A stretch of 61,806 nucleotides of DNA from Acidimicrobiaceae bacterium (GCA_003162395.1 PMON01000041.1:1143-62948), one strand, 5' to 3'. Counted from the first letter of the stretch, positions 17,138 to 25,847 are shown. Made by a program: numbers and translations. Notes: generated by a model not told the origin, from the sequence alone.

Positions 17138-18799
17138 GTGAGTCCTTGGGTCGATCGAACGAAAGCAAACAGAGGCACCTCTCCCGAGCCGCGCCACAAT
17201 CGTCGCCGGATCTCGGATCGGTCGGCACTGGGGTTCCTTGTCATCGCGGTTGCCGCGGCGACCTACCTCCAGTCACTAGCGCCAACGCTCCAAGCAGAGG
17301 GAAACTTCAACGGAAGCTTGGCAGCATTCGTGGTCTGTCTCCTGGCAAGTCTCATCACCGTTGCCACTCTCGGTTCTCCACTCGAGACTCGAGCGGATGT
17401 GGTCCGACCTCCGCTCGCCACGATGTCAAGGGTCGGATTAAGGAACTTCGTCCTCGTCTTTTACGGTCTACTGATCGCCTGCGCGGCTCTGCAGCCCGAG
17501 GTCTCCCTGGCAGGGCACAACCTCCTTCTGTTCGTTCTCGCGGTAGCCGCGGTCACGCCTGTCGGATCGATCCCATGGCTTCGCGACATGCTGCGCCAGT
17601 TGGAGGATTGGCCAGAACTCGAACCGCTGGCGAGATCCGAAGCTGGCTCCGTCCTCGCGATTGAAGCAGGAGTTCTCGCGTCGTCCTTCTCCGGACCGAC
17701 GGGGCTTGCCGGATTCATCGTGTTCGCCTTCGGGACCACGCTCGCATGGTACGGGGGTCTTACGTTCATCATCTCCGCCATCAAGATCTGGCGCTGTCTC
17801 CGGGAGGCGAGGGTCCAGTCGATCCTTGATCGGCTGTTGGCTCTCCGTCCCGTCGACCACGTGCTTCGTCGAATGCCGTGGGATGCTCGATTCCGCCTCC
17901 GAACCAACACCTACCGCATAGGTGCCAGCTTCATGGTCGTGATCGCGCTCGTATGTGGCGCCGCGGCAGTCGCTGTCGCGACCGACACCCATCGGTCCAA
18001 TCCGCCGCTGGTGTCCGCTCCTAGCGTGCTGACCAAGCGCTTCCACGCCATCGAGGAGACAGCGATTGGCAAAGGTTTCATCAGGGACTGCCCCGGTGGC
18101 CCGCCCCGTCTACCCGGAGCGGACCTCGTGAATTCTGTCCCTTGGGCCTCTGAAATGCTCTTCGACCAGTGGCTCGAGCCCGGCTATGGCGTGGGCGCCG
18201 ACATCGCAGGCTGCCCTGGACCGTCCATCCAAGTGAAGGACGTGACGGACCGCGTCTTCTACGAGCTTGGGACTCGCAATGGAGTGGTTGAGAGTGTTGC
18301 TATCGCGTCTTCTCGTCACGGCGGTTGCATCTTGCTGGATGGTGGTGCTGCGCAGCTAGCTCTATCGCAGCTGACCAGCAACCACGTATTCGCATGTGCT
18401 CCAAGGGGAGCCGCCGGTAACGGCGACTACCAGCTCCTCTATACGAACGAAGGAACGTCGATGTTGCTTCGTCCGATTGTGCACACACCTGGACATCGGA
18501 ACGACTCAATGCCGTATGTCGAGATTCCAGCATCCGCATTCAAGCTCTGGTACGGCGAGTGCGTCACGAGGGGAATGTTCCTCTGGGCACGCTTGGACGG
18601 CGGCAGCTATTGGAATCCTCGCAGGCTCATCATCTCGATCTATCCGTACTCAGATCCTGTAGCGGTGATCGTGCGCAACAGCGCGGACACATACCAAGTG
18701 GCTTGGGGAGCCGACAAGGGGACGGTGGGAATAGGACCTCCGGAGTGGATCAGCTCCACGACAATTTCATTCCTGGCAAGCGGAGCTCGGCACTACTGA
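17138..18799 (+). CDS. Polytopic membrane protein with large C-terminal exposed domain, unknown
   Basis: A 553-residue protein starting at GTG 17138 after a GGGGG ribosome site. About seven membrane segments are visible: 30-51, 60-80, 102-120, 127-148, two between 174 and 218, and 263-284. The remaining 270 residues are soluble, contain several Cys (DCPGG, GCPGP, GGCILL, FACAPRG, GECVTRG) that could form disulfides outside the membrane, and end in aromatic-rich strands. I do not recognise the family. It is divergent from the LysR regulator with 183 bp between starts, so it is the most likely target of that regulator. Confidence 0.65.
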   Translation: MSPWVDRTKANRGTSPEPRHNRRRISDRSALGFLVIAVAAATYLQSLAPTLQAEGNFNGSLAAFVVCLLASLITVATLGSPLETRADVVRPPLATMSRVGLRNFVLVFYGLLIACAALQPEVSLAGHNLLLFVLAVAAVTPVGSIPWLRDMLRQLEDWPELEPLARSEAGSVLAIEAGVLASSFSGPTGLAGFIVFAFGTTLAWYGGLTFIISAIKIWRCLREARVQSILDRLLALRPVDHVLRRMPWDARFRLRTNTYRIGASFMVVIALVCGAAAVAVATDTHRSNPPLVSAPSVLTKRFHAIEETAIGKGFIRDCPGGPPRLPGADLVNSVPWASEMLFDQWLEPGYGVGADIAGCPGPSIQVKDVTDRVFYELGTRNGVVESVAIASSRHGGCILLDGGAAQLALSQLTSNHVFACAPRGAAGNGDYQLLYTNEGTSMLLRPIVHTPGHRNDSMPYVEIPASAFKLWYGECVTRGMFLWARLDGGSYWNPRRLIISIYPYSDPVAVIVRNSADTYQVAWGADKGTVGIGPPEWISSTTISFLASGARHY

Positions 18800-19220
18800 T
18801 GGTCCGCCGTCGCAACACCGGCTGACGTCTTCGAGATCGCGCTCGTACTGCGGGACGCCAGCCTCGACAAAAACTCCCGCAGATACCAATCCCGGCCGGA
18901 AGCCTCAACGTTGTGAGCATGCGTGAACGCCTGTTCGGCCAAGCGATGGTTCTGCGTTGGTCTAACGCCGCGATGCCCCTGACGAATCGCTGCGTCTGTC
19001 GCCCCGAGCGTCGATGACAACCTTGGTCGACGATGTCGAACTCAGCAGGGAACGGCTCTCCGCCAACCCACTCCCCCAGCGAGTGAATTCCTGTCAGGGA
19101 TCCGCAGGCGCCTCAAGCCGGGGTGCCGCCGACGTCATCCGGCGGCCAGGCATTGTTGCCCTGCAATCCATAGGCTACGGCGAGATCCTGCCACCGGGGG
19201 GCTGGCTACGATCGTTCACC
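18800..19220. other. Gap with possible small ORF
   Basis: No clear gene. A minus-strand 75-codon frame (18793-19020) has a partly protein-like middle but no supporting site. The plus-strand frame of the next gene is open back to a TTG at 19014, but its translation there is poor. A TACGAT hexamer at 19207-19212 lies eight bases before the ATG at 19221 and is a likely -10 element. Confidence 0.4.
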
Positions 19221-20504
19221 ATGAAGTGCTCACCCGATCGGTTTGCTGTCTCAAAGTTCTCTCGCGAACGCAACCTGATCAACCTTGAGCCCAGCTACCA
19301 ACGCGAAGGCGGCGTCTGGTCCGTCCCGAAGCAGCAACTGTTCATCGACTCACTACTCAATCAATACGACATTCCAAAGATCTATCTGCACAAGGTTGAT
19401 CGTGACGCGACAGGTCTCGACTACGCGGTCATCGACGGGAAGCAGCGAATCAGCACGATATTCGCCTTCCTTGATGGTGATTTGGATTTGGCAGACGACT
19501 TCCAGTACGGCGGGCCGCCGTGTGAGGACCCGCCGACGAAAGAAGTTCGATTCTCTGGGCTTTCGACCTCGGCGCAGGAGATCTTCAAGGAGTGCACGTT
19601 GGACGTCGTGATCGTCGAAACGTCGGATGAGGACGAGATCGAGGAGCTCTTTTCCAGACTCAATAACGGAGAGAAGTTGAATGCAGCCGAGAGTCGAAAC
19701 GCCATCGGCGGCAAGGTCACCGAGCTGATCCGGGAACTGTGCTCGGAATCCTTCTTCTCCAGCAAGCTCGGTTTCTCGAATCGGAGGTATGCGCACTACG
19801 AGGTGGCTTGCAAGCTGCTCTATTTGGAACACTGTGCGGCGCAGTCATCATCCCGAGACTGGTTTGTTGATCTCAAGAAGAAGCATCTCGACGCATTCGT
19901 CAAGGATCATCGGGTGATGAGCGACCGAGATGCAGTCAAACTGATGCGGGCTGTCAAGGCAAACTTGAGGCGCATCTCGCCTGTGTTTGACGATAAAGAC
20001 ATAGAGCTTTCAAAACAGTCCTACCCGCAGCTGATGTACCTCTTTCTCAAAACCATCATGGAGTCGTACGGAGCAATCGACCTGGCAGCGAGGCTGAGAC
20101 GCTTCTTGGTGGACTTTAGACAGGAGCGCTTCTACAACCTTCAGAAGAACGAAGACGAACGCGACGCCGAACTTGCGGAATTCGGCCGCTTGATGCAGCA
20201 GGGTACGAATGATTCAGGAAGCATGAAGGAGCGCGTGAATATTCTGACGAAGAGATTTCTAAAGGCCAACGAAGACGTGACGCTCCTAGATCCCCGTCGG
20301 GCATTCTCCCTCGAGGAGCGTTGGGTGCTATGGCAGCGCTCAGGAAAGGAGTGTGAGATTTGTCACGTAGGTCTGGCAACGCTCGACGAGCTCGATGGTG
20401 ATCATATCGTCTGGCACACCGTGGGAGGGCCGACGACACTTGAGAATGCGAGGGCGCTGTGCATTCCATGCAATCGCGGGCACGTTGAGTCGCAGCGGGA
20501 CTAA
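19221..20504 (+). CDS. DUF262-HNH endonuclease (GmrSD/SspE-like, stand-alone)
   Basis: A 427-residue protein. The N-terminal DUF262 domain has PSYQREGGVWS near residue 25-35 and IDGKQRIST at 71-79, the family's DGQQR-type NTP-binding motif. The middle is helical. The C-terminus is an HNH nuclease: CEIC, then DGDHIVWHTVGGPTTLENARALCIPCNRGH, with a zinc-binding Cys4 frame around the catalytic DH. In GmrSD-type restriction enzymes DUF262 is usually joined to DUF1524; here a classical HNH domain takes that place. Such enzymes cut modified phage DNA in known cases; the target here is unknown. The start at 19221 is chosen because family similarity begins there and a TACGAT promoter element sits eight bases upstream. 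Confidence 0.85.
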   Translation: MKCSPDRFAVSKFSRERNLINLEPSYQREGGVWSVPKQQLFIDSLLNQYDIPKIYLHKVDRDATGLDYAVIDGKQRISTIFAFLDGDLDLADDFQYGGPPCEDPPTKEVRFSGLSTSAQEIFKECTLDVVIVETSDEDEIEELFSRLNNGEKLNAAESRNAIGGKVTELIRELCSESFFSSKLGFSNRRYAHYEVACKLLYLEHCAAQSSSRDWFVDLKKKHLDAFVKDHRVMSDRDAVKLMRAVKANLRRISPVFDDKDIELSKQSYPQLMYLFLKTIMESYGAIDLAARLRRFLVDFRQERFYNLQKNEDERDAELAEFGRLMQQGTNDSGSMKERVNILTKRFLKANEDVTLLDPRRAFSLEERWVLWQRSGKECEICHVGLATLDELDGDHIVWHTVGGPTTLENARALCIPCNRGHVESQRD

Positions 20505-20546
20505 CGAAAGACTAACTACTGGATCCCTCTCGATTCACGCAGTCCG

Positions 20547-21587
20547 TCATGGGAGTCCAGCGCCTTGCTCTGGCAGTTGCAGATCCACAATCGGAGTCGA
20601 ATCACTGCCCCCAGCTCCCCACTCGTCAGGACTAGAGGCAACGAGCCACTGGTTGCACACCGCCATGTCGATCACATACGACACCCCCTCGACTCCGACC
20701 GGAAGACCACCGGCAAACGCATCGACCGTCAGCCGAGGGAATCCCGGCGCAACCGTGTACAAATGCTCCCCAAGGATTCTAAATGGTTCCTCGTACAGAG
20801 CACGGTGTGCGGGGTTGTAGTCACGGAGGCTGAGTTTGTGTGCAAACTCCTCGCCTGATTGTGGATAGCCGCGCAGCCCGGCGGTAATCCGATCGACGAG
20901 GTCGGCGAGCGTGTTGTGAGCGAGCCTGTCTCTCACGACTAGGAGGCTGAACAACAGGAGCTCTCCCTCCTCTGGATCGGCCAACTGATCGAGGTGCTGG
21001 ATGCGGTGCAGGACCGCGCCATCGGCGCGTCGCGTTGCCGCCTTCACCTCCACTGAACAGTCAGACCACTGGAAGTCATGGCGCGATCCAGTTGATGCGG
21101 TCCACGCATCCATGACGCCAGGCTTCCTGTGCGCCCATCGATGTAGAAACCACAGCTCCGCAAAGAGGCCGAGAACTTCTCTCTCGGACATCCGTCCGGA
21201 CTCAACGCCCCAGAACCATTGCCAACGCGAAAGAGCTGCAGCGACAGCAGCAACACGTTCGACCTGCGTGACGGGATCGGCGTCGTTGCCAATCTCAGCG
21301 GCGACTGCAGTGAATGTAGCGATGACGTCATCGGAAAGACATGTCAGATCCAGGTACTCCGCGGACTGCTCGCCCGCGACTTGGTGACGCGCAACTGTCA
21401 TCAACAAACCACGAGTCGTGGTTGGTGGAGCCGTCGTTTCGTCGGGGACCTTGAGAAGGAGGTGGCGGCGACCAATGTGATCGACTGCTACCCATATATC
21501 GGCAGCGACAATTCGCGCTTCGAGCTGCTCTGGTGTGTCTGGTGTTCCGAGAGATCGCCAGTGAGCGTCAAGCTCATCGGCGTTCAT
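20547..21587 (-). CDS. PD-(D/E)XK motif protein (DUF4420 family)
   Basis: A 346-residue protein. The nuclease signature is complete: E144 in LGLFAELWFL, D171 in GSRHDF and E180-V-K182 in VEVKAATRR. This matches the DUF4420 group, often annotated as PD-(D/E)XK motif protein, which in actinobacteria commonly sits next to a Z1-domain protein, a cytosine methyltransferase and Vsr or AIPR genes in restriction-like clusters. The start ATG at 21587 overlaps the stop of the Z1 remnant by four bases (ATGA). The upstream Z1 gene is truncated and no methyltransferase is present, so this is probably an orphan. The gene itself looks intact. It converges on the DUF262-HNH gene with 42 bp between. Confidence 0.85.
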   Translation of the reverse strand: MNADELDAHWRSLGTPDTPEQLEARIVAADIWVAVDHIGRRHLLLKVPDETTAPPTTTRGLLMTVARHQVAGEQSAEYLDLTCLSDDVIATFTAVAAEIGNDADPVTQVERVAAVAAALSRWQWFWGVESGRMSEREVLGLFAELWFLHRWAHRKPGVMDAWTASTGSRHDFQWSDCSVEVKAATRRADGAVLHRIQHLDQLADPEEGELLLFSLLVVRDRLAHNTLADLVDRITAGLRGYPQSGEEFAHKLSLRDYNPAHRALYEEPFRILGEHLYTVAPGFPRLTVDAFAGGLPVGVEGVSYVIDMAVCNQWLVASSPDEWGAGGSDSTPIVDLQLPEQGAGLP

Positions 21588-21820
21588 GCTCGCTGACTTC
21601 CCGGACCCTGGATGTACGTGACAGAGGCGGGCGACTCTGAGAACGGGAACGACATCGCGTAGCCAAGTACCGTTCGCCTGTCTTCCCCATCGCTGAAGAG
21701 CGGGACGCGATTCTTCGCATTGGCACCTGGAATTGAGTTTCCGCTGATCGGGTAGATCAAGAGTAAGCCCTCCTCGGGACTGCGCATCGAACGATATGCA
21801 TCGCCCTTGGTCGGATAAAG
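21584..21820 (-). pseudogene. C-terminal remnant of a Z1-domain protein
   Basis: The frame from about 21835 to the stop at 21584 reads LYPTKGDAYRSM, then GLLLIYPI and VLGYAMSFP, the pattern I associate with the C-terminus of Z1-domain proteins. Only some 75 residues remain of a family that normally exceeds 800. The upstream part is replaced by the group II intron fragment, with the junction between about 21815 and 21835. The four-base overlap with the DUF4420 gene shows the two were translationally coupled before the loss. Confidence 0.6.
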
Positions 21821-22369
21821 TCGATCGGTCGATGCCAGGCGCGCCCTTGTTGGCGCGCACCTGGGTCCATCCGCGCTCCACTACGACCGCCTCCGACGCC
21901 CACCCGACTCGATGCCCACTTCCCGTTGATGCGGTTATAGGGCTCGGCACTCCGACGGCAACTGCTCGCAGGCCGTCGGGCCGGGGAGGGCCTCTCCAGT
22001 TCCCGCCGCCACCTTCTGAACGTTCCACGCCCCATACACCGGAGAGTTCTTCGCGGCTGCACCCTAGGGTCTTCACCGCTTCCATGGCCTTCGCCCTGAC
22101 TACCCGGGCTCGGCTCTCCCTTGACCCCGCCCGAAGGCAGGACCCCTAACGATGCGGCAGGCTTCGCTTCATGCTGCGGACCGCTCAGTTGCTCCCCCCA
22201 GAGGGGCTTTCGACACTGGGCTTCGACCCGAACCGTTTCCAGATCGAGCCGCCAGCCTGCTACCGGGCCTCCTGGCAGTTACCCGGACCGGACTTGCACC
22301 GGTTGGCGACGACGAGCTTGTCGTTGTCAGTTCAGCTCAACAGCATCACCTCCAACTGTCTGGACGCAC
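21820..22369 (-). mobile_element. 5' fragment of a group II intron with start of its reverse-transcriptase ORF
   Basis: Read on the minus strand, the element begins at 22369 with GTGCGTCC, the GUGYG 5' end of group II introns. About 50-65 bases in it carries CCGGTGCAAGTCCGG, like the domain I element seen in many bacterial introns. Near its other end one frame encodes GWTQVRANKGAPGIDRSTL, the start of the reverse-transcriptase domain. The rest of the protein and intron domains IV-VI are missing: sequence switches to the Z1 remnant near 21815-21835. The intron therefore cannot splice or move. It lies in the same orientation as the flanking genes. Confidence 0.7.
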
Positions 22370-22407
22370 GTAGGGATGGAGTAGGGATGATGAGGGGAAT
22401 TGGAGCA

Positions 22408-22437
22408 GTTTCCGCGCCATGTATTTGGCGCGGAAAC
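22408..22437 (-). terminator. Stem-loop terminator after acyl-CoA dehydrogenase gene
   Basis: A perfect 11-bp inverted repeat (GTTTCCGCGCC with an 8-base loop) begins one base after the stop codon region of the acyl-CoA dehydrogenase gene. A long T-run is absent downstream on the minus strand, so termination efficiency is uncertain, but position and stem strength fit a transcription terminator. Confidence 0.7.
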
Positions 22438-22438
22438 C

Positions 22439-23584
22439 TCATCCCAACAGGCGTTTTGCGATGACAACCCGTTGGATTTGGTTTGTCCCTTCGTATATCT
22501 GGGTGATCTTGGCATCGCGGAAGAAGCGCTCGACGGGGAAGTCCTTCGTGTAGCCATAGCCGCCGAGGAGCTGGACCGCATCGACCGCGACGCTCATCGC
22601 AGTGTCCGAAGCAAAGGACTTGGCCGCTGCACCGAAGTAGGTCAAGTTGCCCTCTGGGTCGCCTGCGTCGATGATCGAGCACGCGCGATAGACGAGGGCG
22701 CGCGAGGCCTCGGTGCGGATCGCCATGTCAGCCAGCATGAAGCGCAGCCCCTGGAAGTTCGCGATCGGCTCGCCGAACGCCTTGCGCTCCTTCATGTAGC
22801 CACCCGCGTAGTCAACGCACGCCTGGGCGATCCCGACGGCCTGGGCGCCGATGCCTGGTCGTGAGCGGTCGAGCGTGTGCATCGCGATCATGAACCCCTC
22901 GCCCTCCTTGCCGATGAGGTGCGTGGCCGGAACTCTGACCTCGTCGAGGACGACCTCGCCCGTGGGGCTGCCGCGCAAGCCGAGCTTGTCCTCGTGCTTG
23001 GCGATCTTGACGCCCCAGTCCCTTTCGACGAGGAAGCACGAGACGCCCCTCGACCCCGTGTCAGGGTCTGTCTTCGCGAAGACGGTGTAGGTGTCCGAGA
23101 TGCCGGCGTTCGTGATCCAGTACTTGGTCCCGGTGATCACGTAGTCGTCGCCATCGCGCACCGCCCGTGCCCGCATCGACGCGACGTCGCTCCCTGCGTC
23201 CGCCTCGCTCAGGCAGTAGCTCCCCTGGATCTCCCCCGAGGCGATCTTGGGAAGGTACTCGCGCTTGAGCTCCTCGGAGCCGAAGTTCATGACCGGGAGC
23301 ATGCCCAGCTTGGAGATCAGCATCGTGACCGACGTGGACGCGCACCCCCGGGCGACCTCCTCGGCCATGATCGCCTGGGTCACCGAGTCAGCGCCTGCTC
23401 CGCCGTACTCGGCAGGGATGCCAAGGGCGGGCAGCTCAAGCTCGCGGCACGCCTCGAAGCTCTTCCACGGGAACGACGACGTCCTGTCGGCCTCCGCGGC
23501 ATGGGGCGCGATCCGCTCGTCAACGAAGCTCCGCATCGTGTCGCGGAACAGTCGCTGCTCGTCGGTGAGGTCGAATGTGGTCAC
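22439..23584 (-). CDS. Acyl-CoA dehydrogenase
   Basis: A 381-residue flavoprotein of usual family length, oxidising acyl-CoA to enoyl-CoA in beta-oxidation or branched-chain acid breakdown. The FAD and substrate motifs are present: CLSEADAGSD, YWITNAG, then near the C-terminus QLLGGYGYTKDFPVERFFRDAKITQIYEGTNQIQR, where the Glu of YEGT is the usual catalytic base. The start at 23584 has a GGAGAT site. The upstream gene stops 10 bp before it, so the two form an operon. It is the first clearly core gene to the right of the accessory region. Confidence 0.93.
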   Translation of the reverse strand: MTTFDLTDEQRLFRDTMRSFVDERIAPHAAEADRTSSFPWKSFEACRELELPALGIPAEYGGAGADSVTQAIMAEEVARGCASTSVTMLISKLGMLPVMNFGSEELKREYLPKIASGEIQGSYCLSEADAGSDVASMRARAVRDGDDYVITGTKYWITNAGISDTYTVFAKTDPDTGSRGVSCFLVERDWGVKIAKHEDKLGLRGSPTGEVVLDEVRVPATHLIGKEGEGFMIAMHTLDRSRPGIGAQAVGIAQACVDYAGGYMKERKAFGEPIANFQGLRFMLADMAIRTEASRALVYRACSIIDAGDPEGNLTYFGAAAKSFASDTAMSVAVDAVQLLGGYGYTKDFPVERFFRDAKITQIYEGTNQIQRVVIAKRLLG

Positions 23585-23594
23585 GTGATCTCCT

Positions 23595-24107
23595 TCATTC
23601 AGCTGCCACGAGGCGTTCCCGCCAGCTCGCTAGCTCGTAGGTCGCGATCACAGCCACGCCGAGCACGTCCTCGGTCACCGAGTCGACGAGCGCTCGCTGG
23701 GACTCATAGCTGTGGCAGACGCCCTTGAAGAGTGTCCGTCGATACGCGACCAGGTCCTCGGGCGCGTCACCCAGGTACCCGAACAGCGAGGCCGCGGCCT
23801 CGAGGTCGTGGGTGCACGGTGCGCGGCCGGCGAGCGCGGCGCGGCGCGAGCCGAGAAGCGCGATCCCACGCGCAACGTCCCGGCGGTCCTCGCCGTCGGC
23901 GAGGTGGAGGCGCGGTGCGAGCCGATTCGCGAGCGAGAGCGCGTAACCCTGGTCCGGGCCCGTGGCGCCCACCCCCTTGCCGTGCGGGACCGTCGGGGAT
24001 CGCAGCTCGCCGGGGCGGTTCGTTCGTGCCTTCGTCGGGATCGGCGCGGGTATCGACGGGCGGACGCGGTCGGTGTCAGGGACGGGAACGAACGTCGGCT
24101 GCGCCAC
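23595..24107 (-). CDS. Conserved hypothetical protein
   Basis: A 170-residue soluble protein with no recognised domain. The N-terminus is proline-rich (PTFVPVPDTDRVRPSIPAPIPTK), followed by a helical region (GYALSLANRLAPRLHL, GDAPEDLVAYRRTLFKGVCHSYESQRALVD). It starts with GTG at 24107 and is preceded by TACGAT with exactly six bases between, a leaderless promoter arrangement. It stops 10 bp before the acyl-CoA dehydrogenase start, so it heads that operon. The link to fatty-acid metabolism is positional only. Confidence 0.7.
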   Translation of the reverse strand: MAQPTFVPVPDTDRVRPSIPAPIPTKARTNRPGELRSPTVPHGKGVGATGPDQGYALSLANRLAPRLHLADGEDRRDVARGIALLGSRRAALAGRAPCTHDLEAAASLFGYLGDAPEDLVAYRRTLFKGVCHSYESQRALVDSVTEDVLGVAVIATYELASWRERLVAAE

Positions 24108-24156
24108 CGATCCATCGTAGGCGAGCGGTCGATCGGCGGAACTCCGTCGAGCGAGG

Positions 24157-24837
24157 TCAGTCGACGCGCAACGCGCCGAGCACTCGAGTCGCGGAGCGTG
24201 GTCTCGGCGGCGACGCGCGAAGCTTGAGGGCGATCGCCCCGCTCACGAGGGCCGCGTAGGCGCACCACAGCGACGTGAAGCCGTCGGCGCACAGTCTCGC
24301 GAGGATGACCACCGCAACGAGGTTGAGGACGCCGAACCACACCACGTCGCGATAGCCCGACGCGAGGAGCGCGCCGCACGTAGCCACGATGTACAGCCCG
24401 ATGATGACCGTCCCGTGTTGCAGTCCGATCGAGTAGGCGAGGTGGTACGCACCGAGATGGGCTGAGGGGTGTCCGATGAGCATCGCCTCGAGGAGGATCA
24501 CGGCGACCACGACACCGACGACGGCGAACGGCACGAGTCGCCATCGTCGCCGGGCGTTGGGCTCAAGGCCCATGACGAGGAGAGGTGCGAGAACGGGCAG
24601 CACGACGAGGGCGAAGACCAGGTAGATCCACATCGCGACCGTGCCGACGCCTCGTGGCACGACCCCTTGGAGCCCCCACCAGACCAAGCTCTCGTCGATC
24701 TGGTGTGCACCGAGCATGAGAGGCAGGGCCGCGACGACGAGGTACTCGGAGCGACCGCGGAGGTGCCGGCAGGCGTCGACGCCAATGACCATGACGACCG
24801 CACCACCGACGAGATCACCTTGCGGGGAGAAGCACAC
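24157..24837 (-). CDS. DUF6629-type integral membrane protein
   Basis: A 226-residue protein opening with MCFSPQGDLVGGAVVMVIGVDACRHL and continuing PLMLGAHQIDESLVWWGLQG, the start I associate with the DUF6629 family of actinobacterial membrane proteins. Seven hydrophobic segments cover most of the length. Function is unknown. Start is GTG at 24837, where the family's conserved MCFSP begins. It lies 49 bp upstream of the leaderless gene at 24107 on the same strand but probably has separate transcription. Confidence 0.8.
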   Translation of the reverse strand: MCFSPQGDLVGGAVVMVIGVDACRHLRGRSEYLVVAALPLMLGAHQIDESLVWWGLQGVVPRGVGTVAMWIYLVFALVVLPVLAPLLVMGLEPNARRRWRLVPFAVVGVVVAVILLEAMLIGHPSAHLGAYHLAYSIGLQHGTVIIGLYIVATCGALLASGYRDVVWFGVLNLVAVVILARLCADGFTSLWCAYAALVSGAIALKLRASPPRPRSATRVLGALRVD

Positions 24838-24920
24838 GCAACCCCTTCGACGCCGGGACGCACCAGCCTAGGCGCGCAGCCTGTCGCTGCTGGGTCGTCT
24901 CGGCCGCGTCGGCGCGCTCC

Positions 24921-25847
24921 CTAGACGTACTCGAGCCAGTGGTCGAACTGCGGCACCTCGCCGTGGACCACCTTGAAGAAGGTCCGCTGGAGCTCCATCG
25001 TGATCGGACCTGGCTTGCCGAACCCGATGGAGCGGTCGTCGACCGCGCGCACGGGCGTCACCTCTGCGGCGGTCCCGGTCAAGAACATCTCGTCGGCCAA
25101 GTAGAGGTCCGTGCGCAGGAGCGCCTCGAAGCGGACCTCGTAGCCGAGATCGCGCGCGATCTCGATGACCGAGTGTTGCGTGATACCCGGGAGCGCGCCG
25201 GCGACCGACGGCTGTGGCGTGATCACGTGACCTCCCTTCACGATGAAGACGTTCTCGCCGGATGCCTCTGACACCGTGCCGTCGGGGCCAAGCATGATGG
25301 CCTCGTCATAGCCGCCGTTGATCGCCTCGAGCTTGGCGAGCGCGGAGTTCACGTAGCCACCCGTGGACTTGGCGACGGTCGGAACCGCGTTCGGGTCGTG
25401 TCGCCGCCAGGTCGAGACCTTCAGCGAGACACCACTCGCGAGCCCTTCGTCGCCAAGGTAGGCACCCCACGGCCACGCGGCAATCGCCACGTTGACCGGG
25501 GCGGGCAGCGGGTTGACGCCCATCTCGCCGTAGCCGAGGTACACGAGCGGACGAAGGTAGATCCCTTGGGAGGCGTCGTTGGCCCGGACGACCTCCATGG
25601 CGGCGTCCACCAGCTCGTCAAGGTCGTACGGCAACGGGATGAGCAGGACCTTGCAGCTGTTGACGAGCCGCTGCATGTGGTCGCGGAGCCGGAAGACCGC
25701 GGGGCCGCGCGCCGTCGCGTAGCACCTGATGCCCTCGAATGCGCCGGTCCCGTAGTGGAGGCTGTGCGTGAGGATGTGAACGGTCGCTTTGTCCCAGTCC
25801 ACGAGCTTGCCGTCCATCCAGACCATCGACGTGGGCTTCACTGGCAT
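24921..25847 (-). CDS. ilvE: Branched-chain amino acid aminotransferase
   Basis: A 308-residue fold-type IV PLP enzyme that catalyses the last step of valine, leucine and isoleucine synthesis, exchanging amino groups with glutamate. Family features are in order: LHYGTGAFEGIRCY near residue 33, RLxDHMxRL, YLRPLVYLG, the PLP lysine in VAKSTGGYVNSALAK around residue 160, and EASGENVF. Length is typical. The ATG at 25847 has a GGAGG ribosome site. It is followed after about 80 bp by the DUF6629 gene. The 200-bp leader upstream shows no attenuator that I can identify. Confidence 0.93.
   Translation of the reverse strand: MPVKPTSMVWMDGKLVDWDKATVHILTHSLHYGTGAFEGIRCYATARGPAVFRLRDHMQRLVNSCKVLLIPLPYDLDELVDAAMEVVRANDASQGIYLRPLVYLGYGEMGVNPLPAPVNVAIAAWPWGAYLGDEGLASGVSLKVSTWRRHDPNAVPTVAKSTGGYVNSALAKLEAINGGYDEAIMLGPDGTVSEASGENVFIVKGGHVITPQPSVAGALPGITQHSVIEIARDLGYEVRFEALLRTDLYLADEMFLTGTAAEVTPVRAVDDRSIGFGKPGPITMELQRTFFKVVHGEVPQFDHWLEYV

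Noticed and set aside
18793-19020. 75-codon minus-strand ORF
   Set aside because: It has no ribosome site, overlaps the membrane-protein gene end, and only its middle reads like protein.
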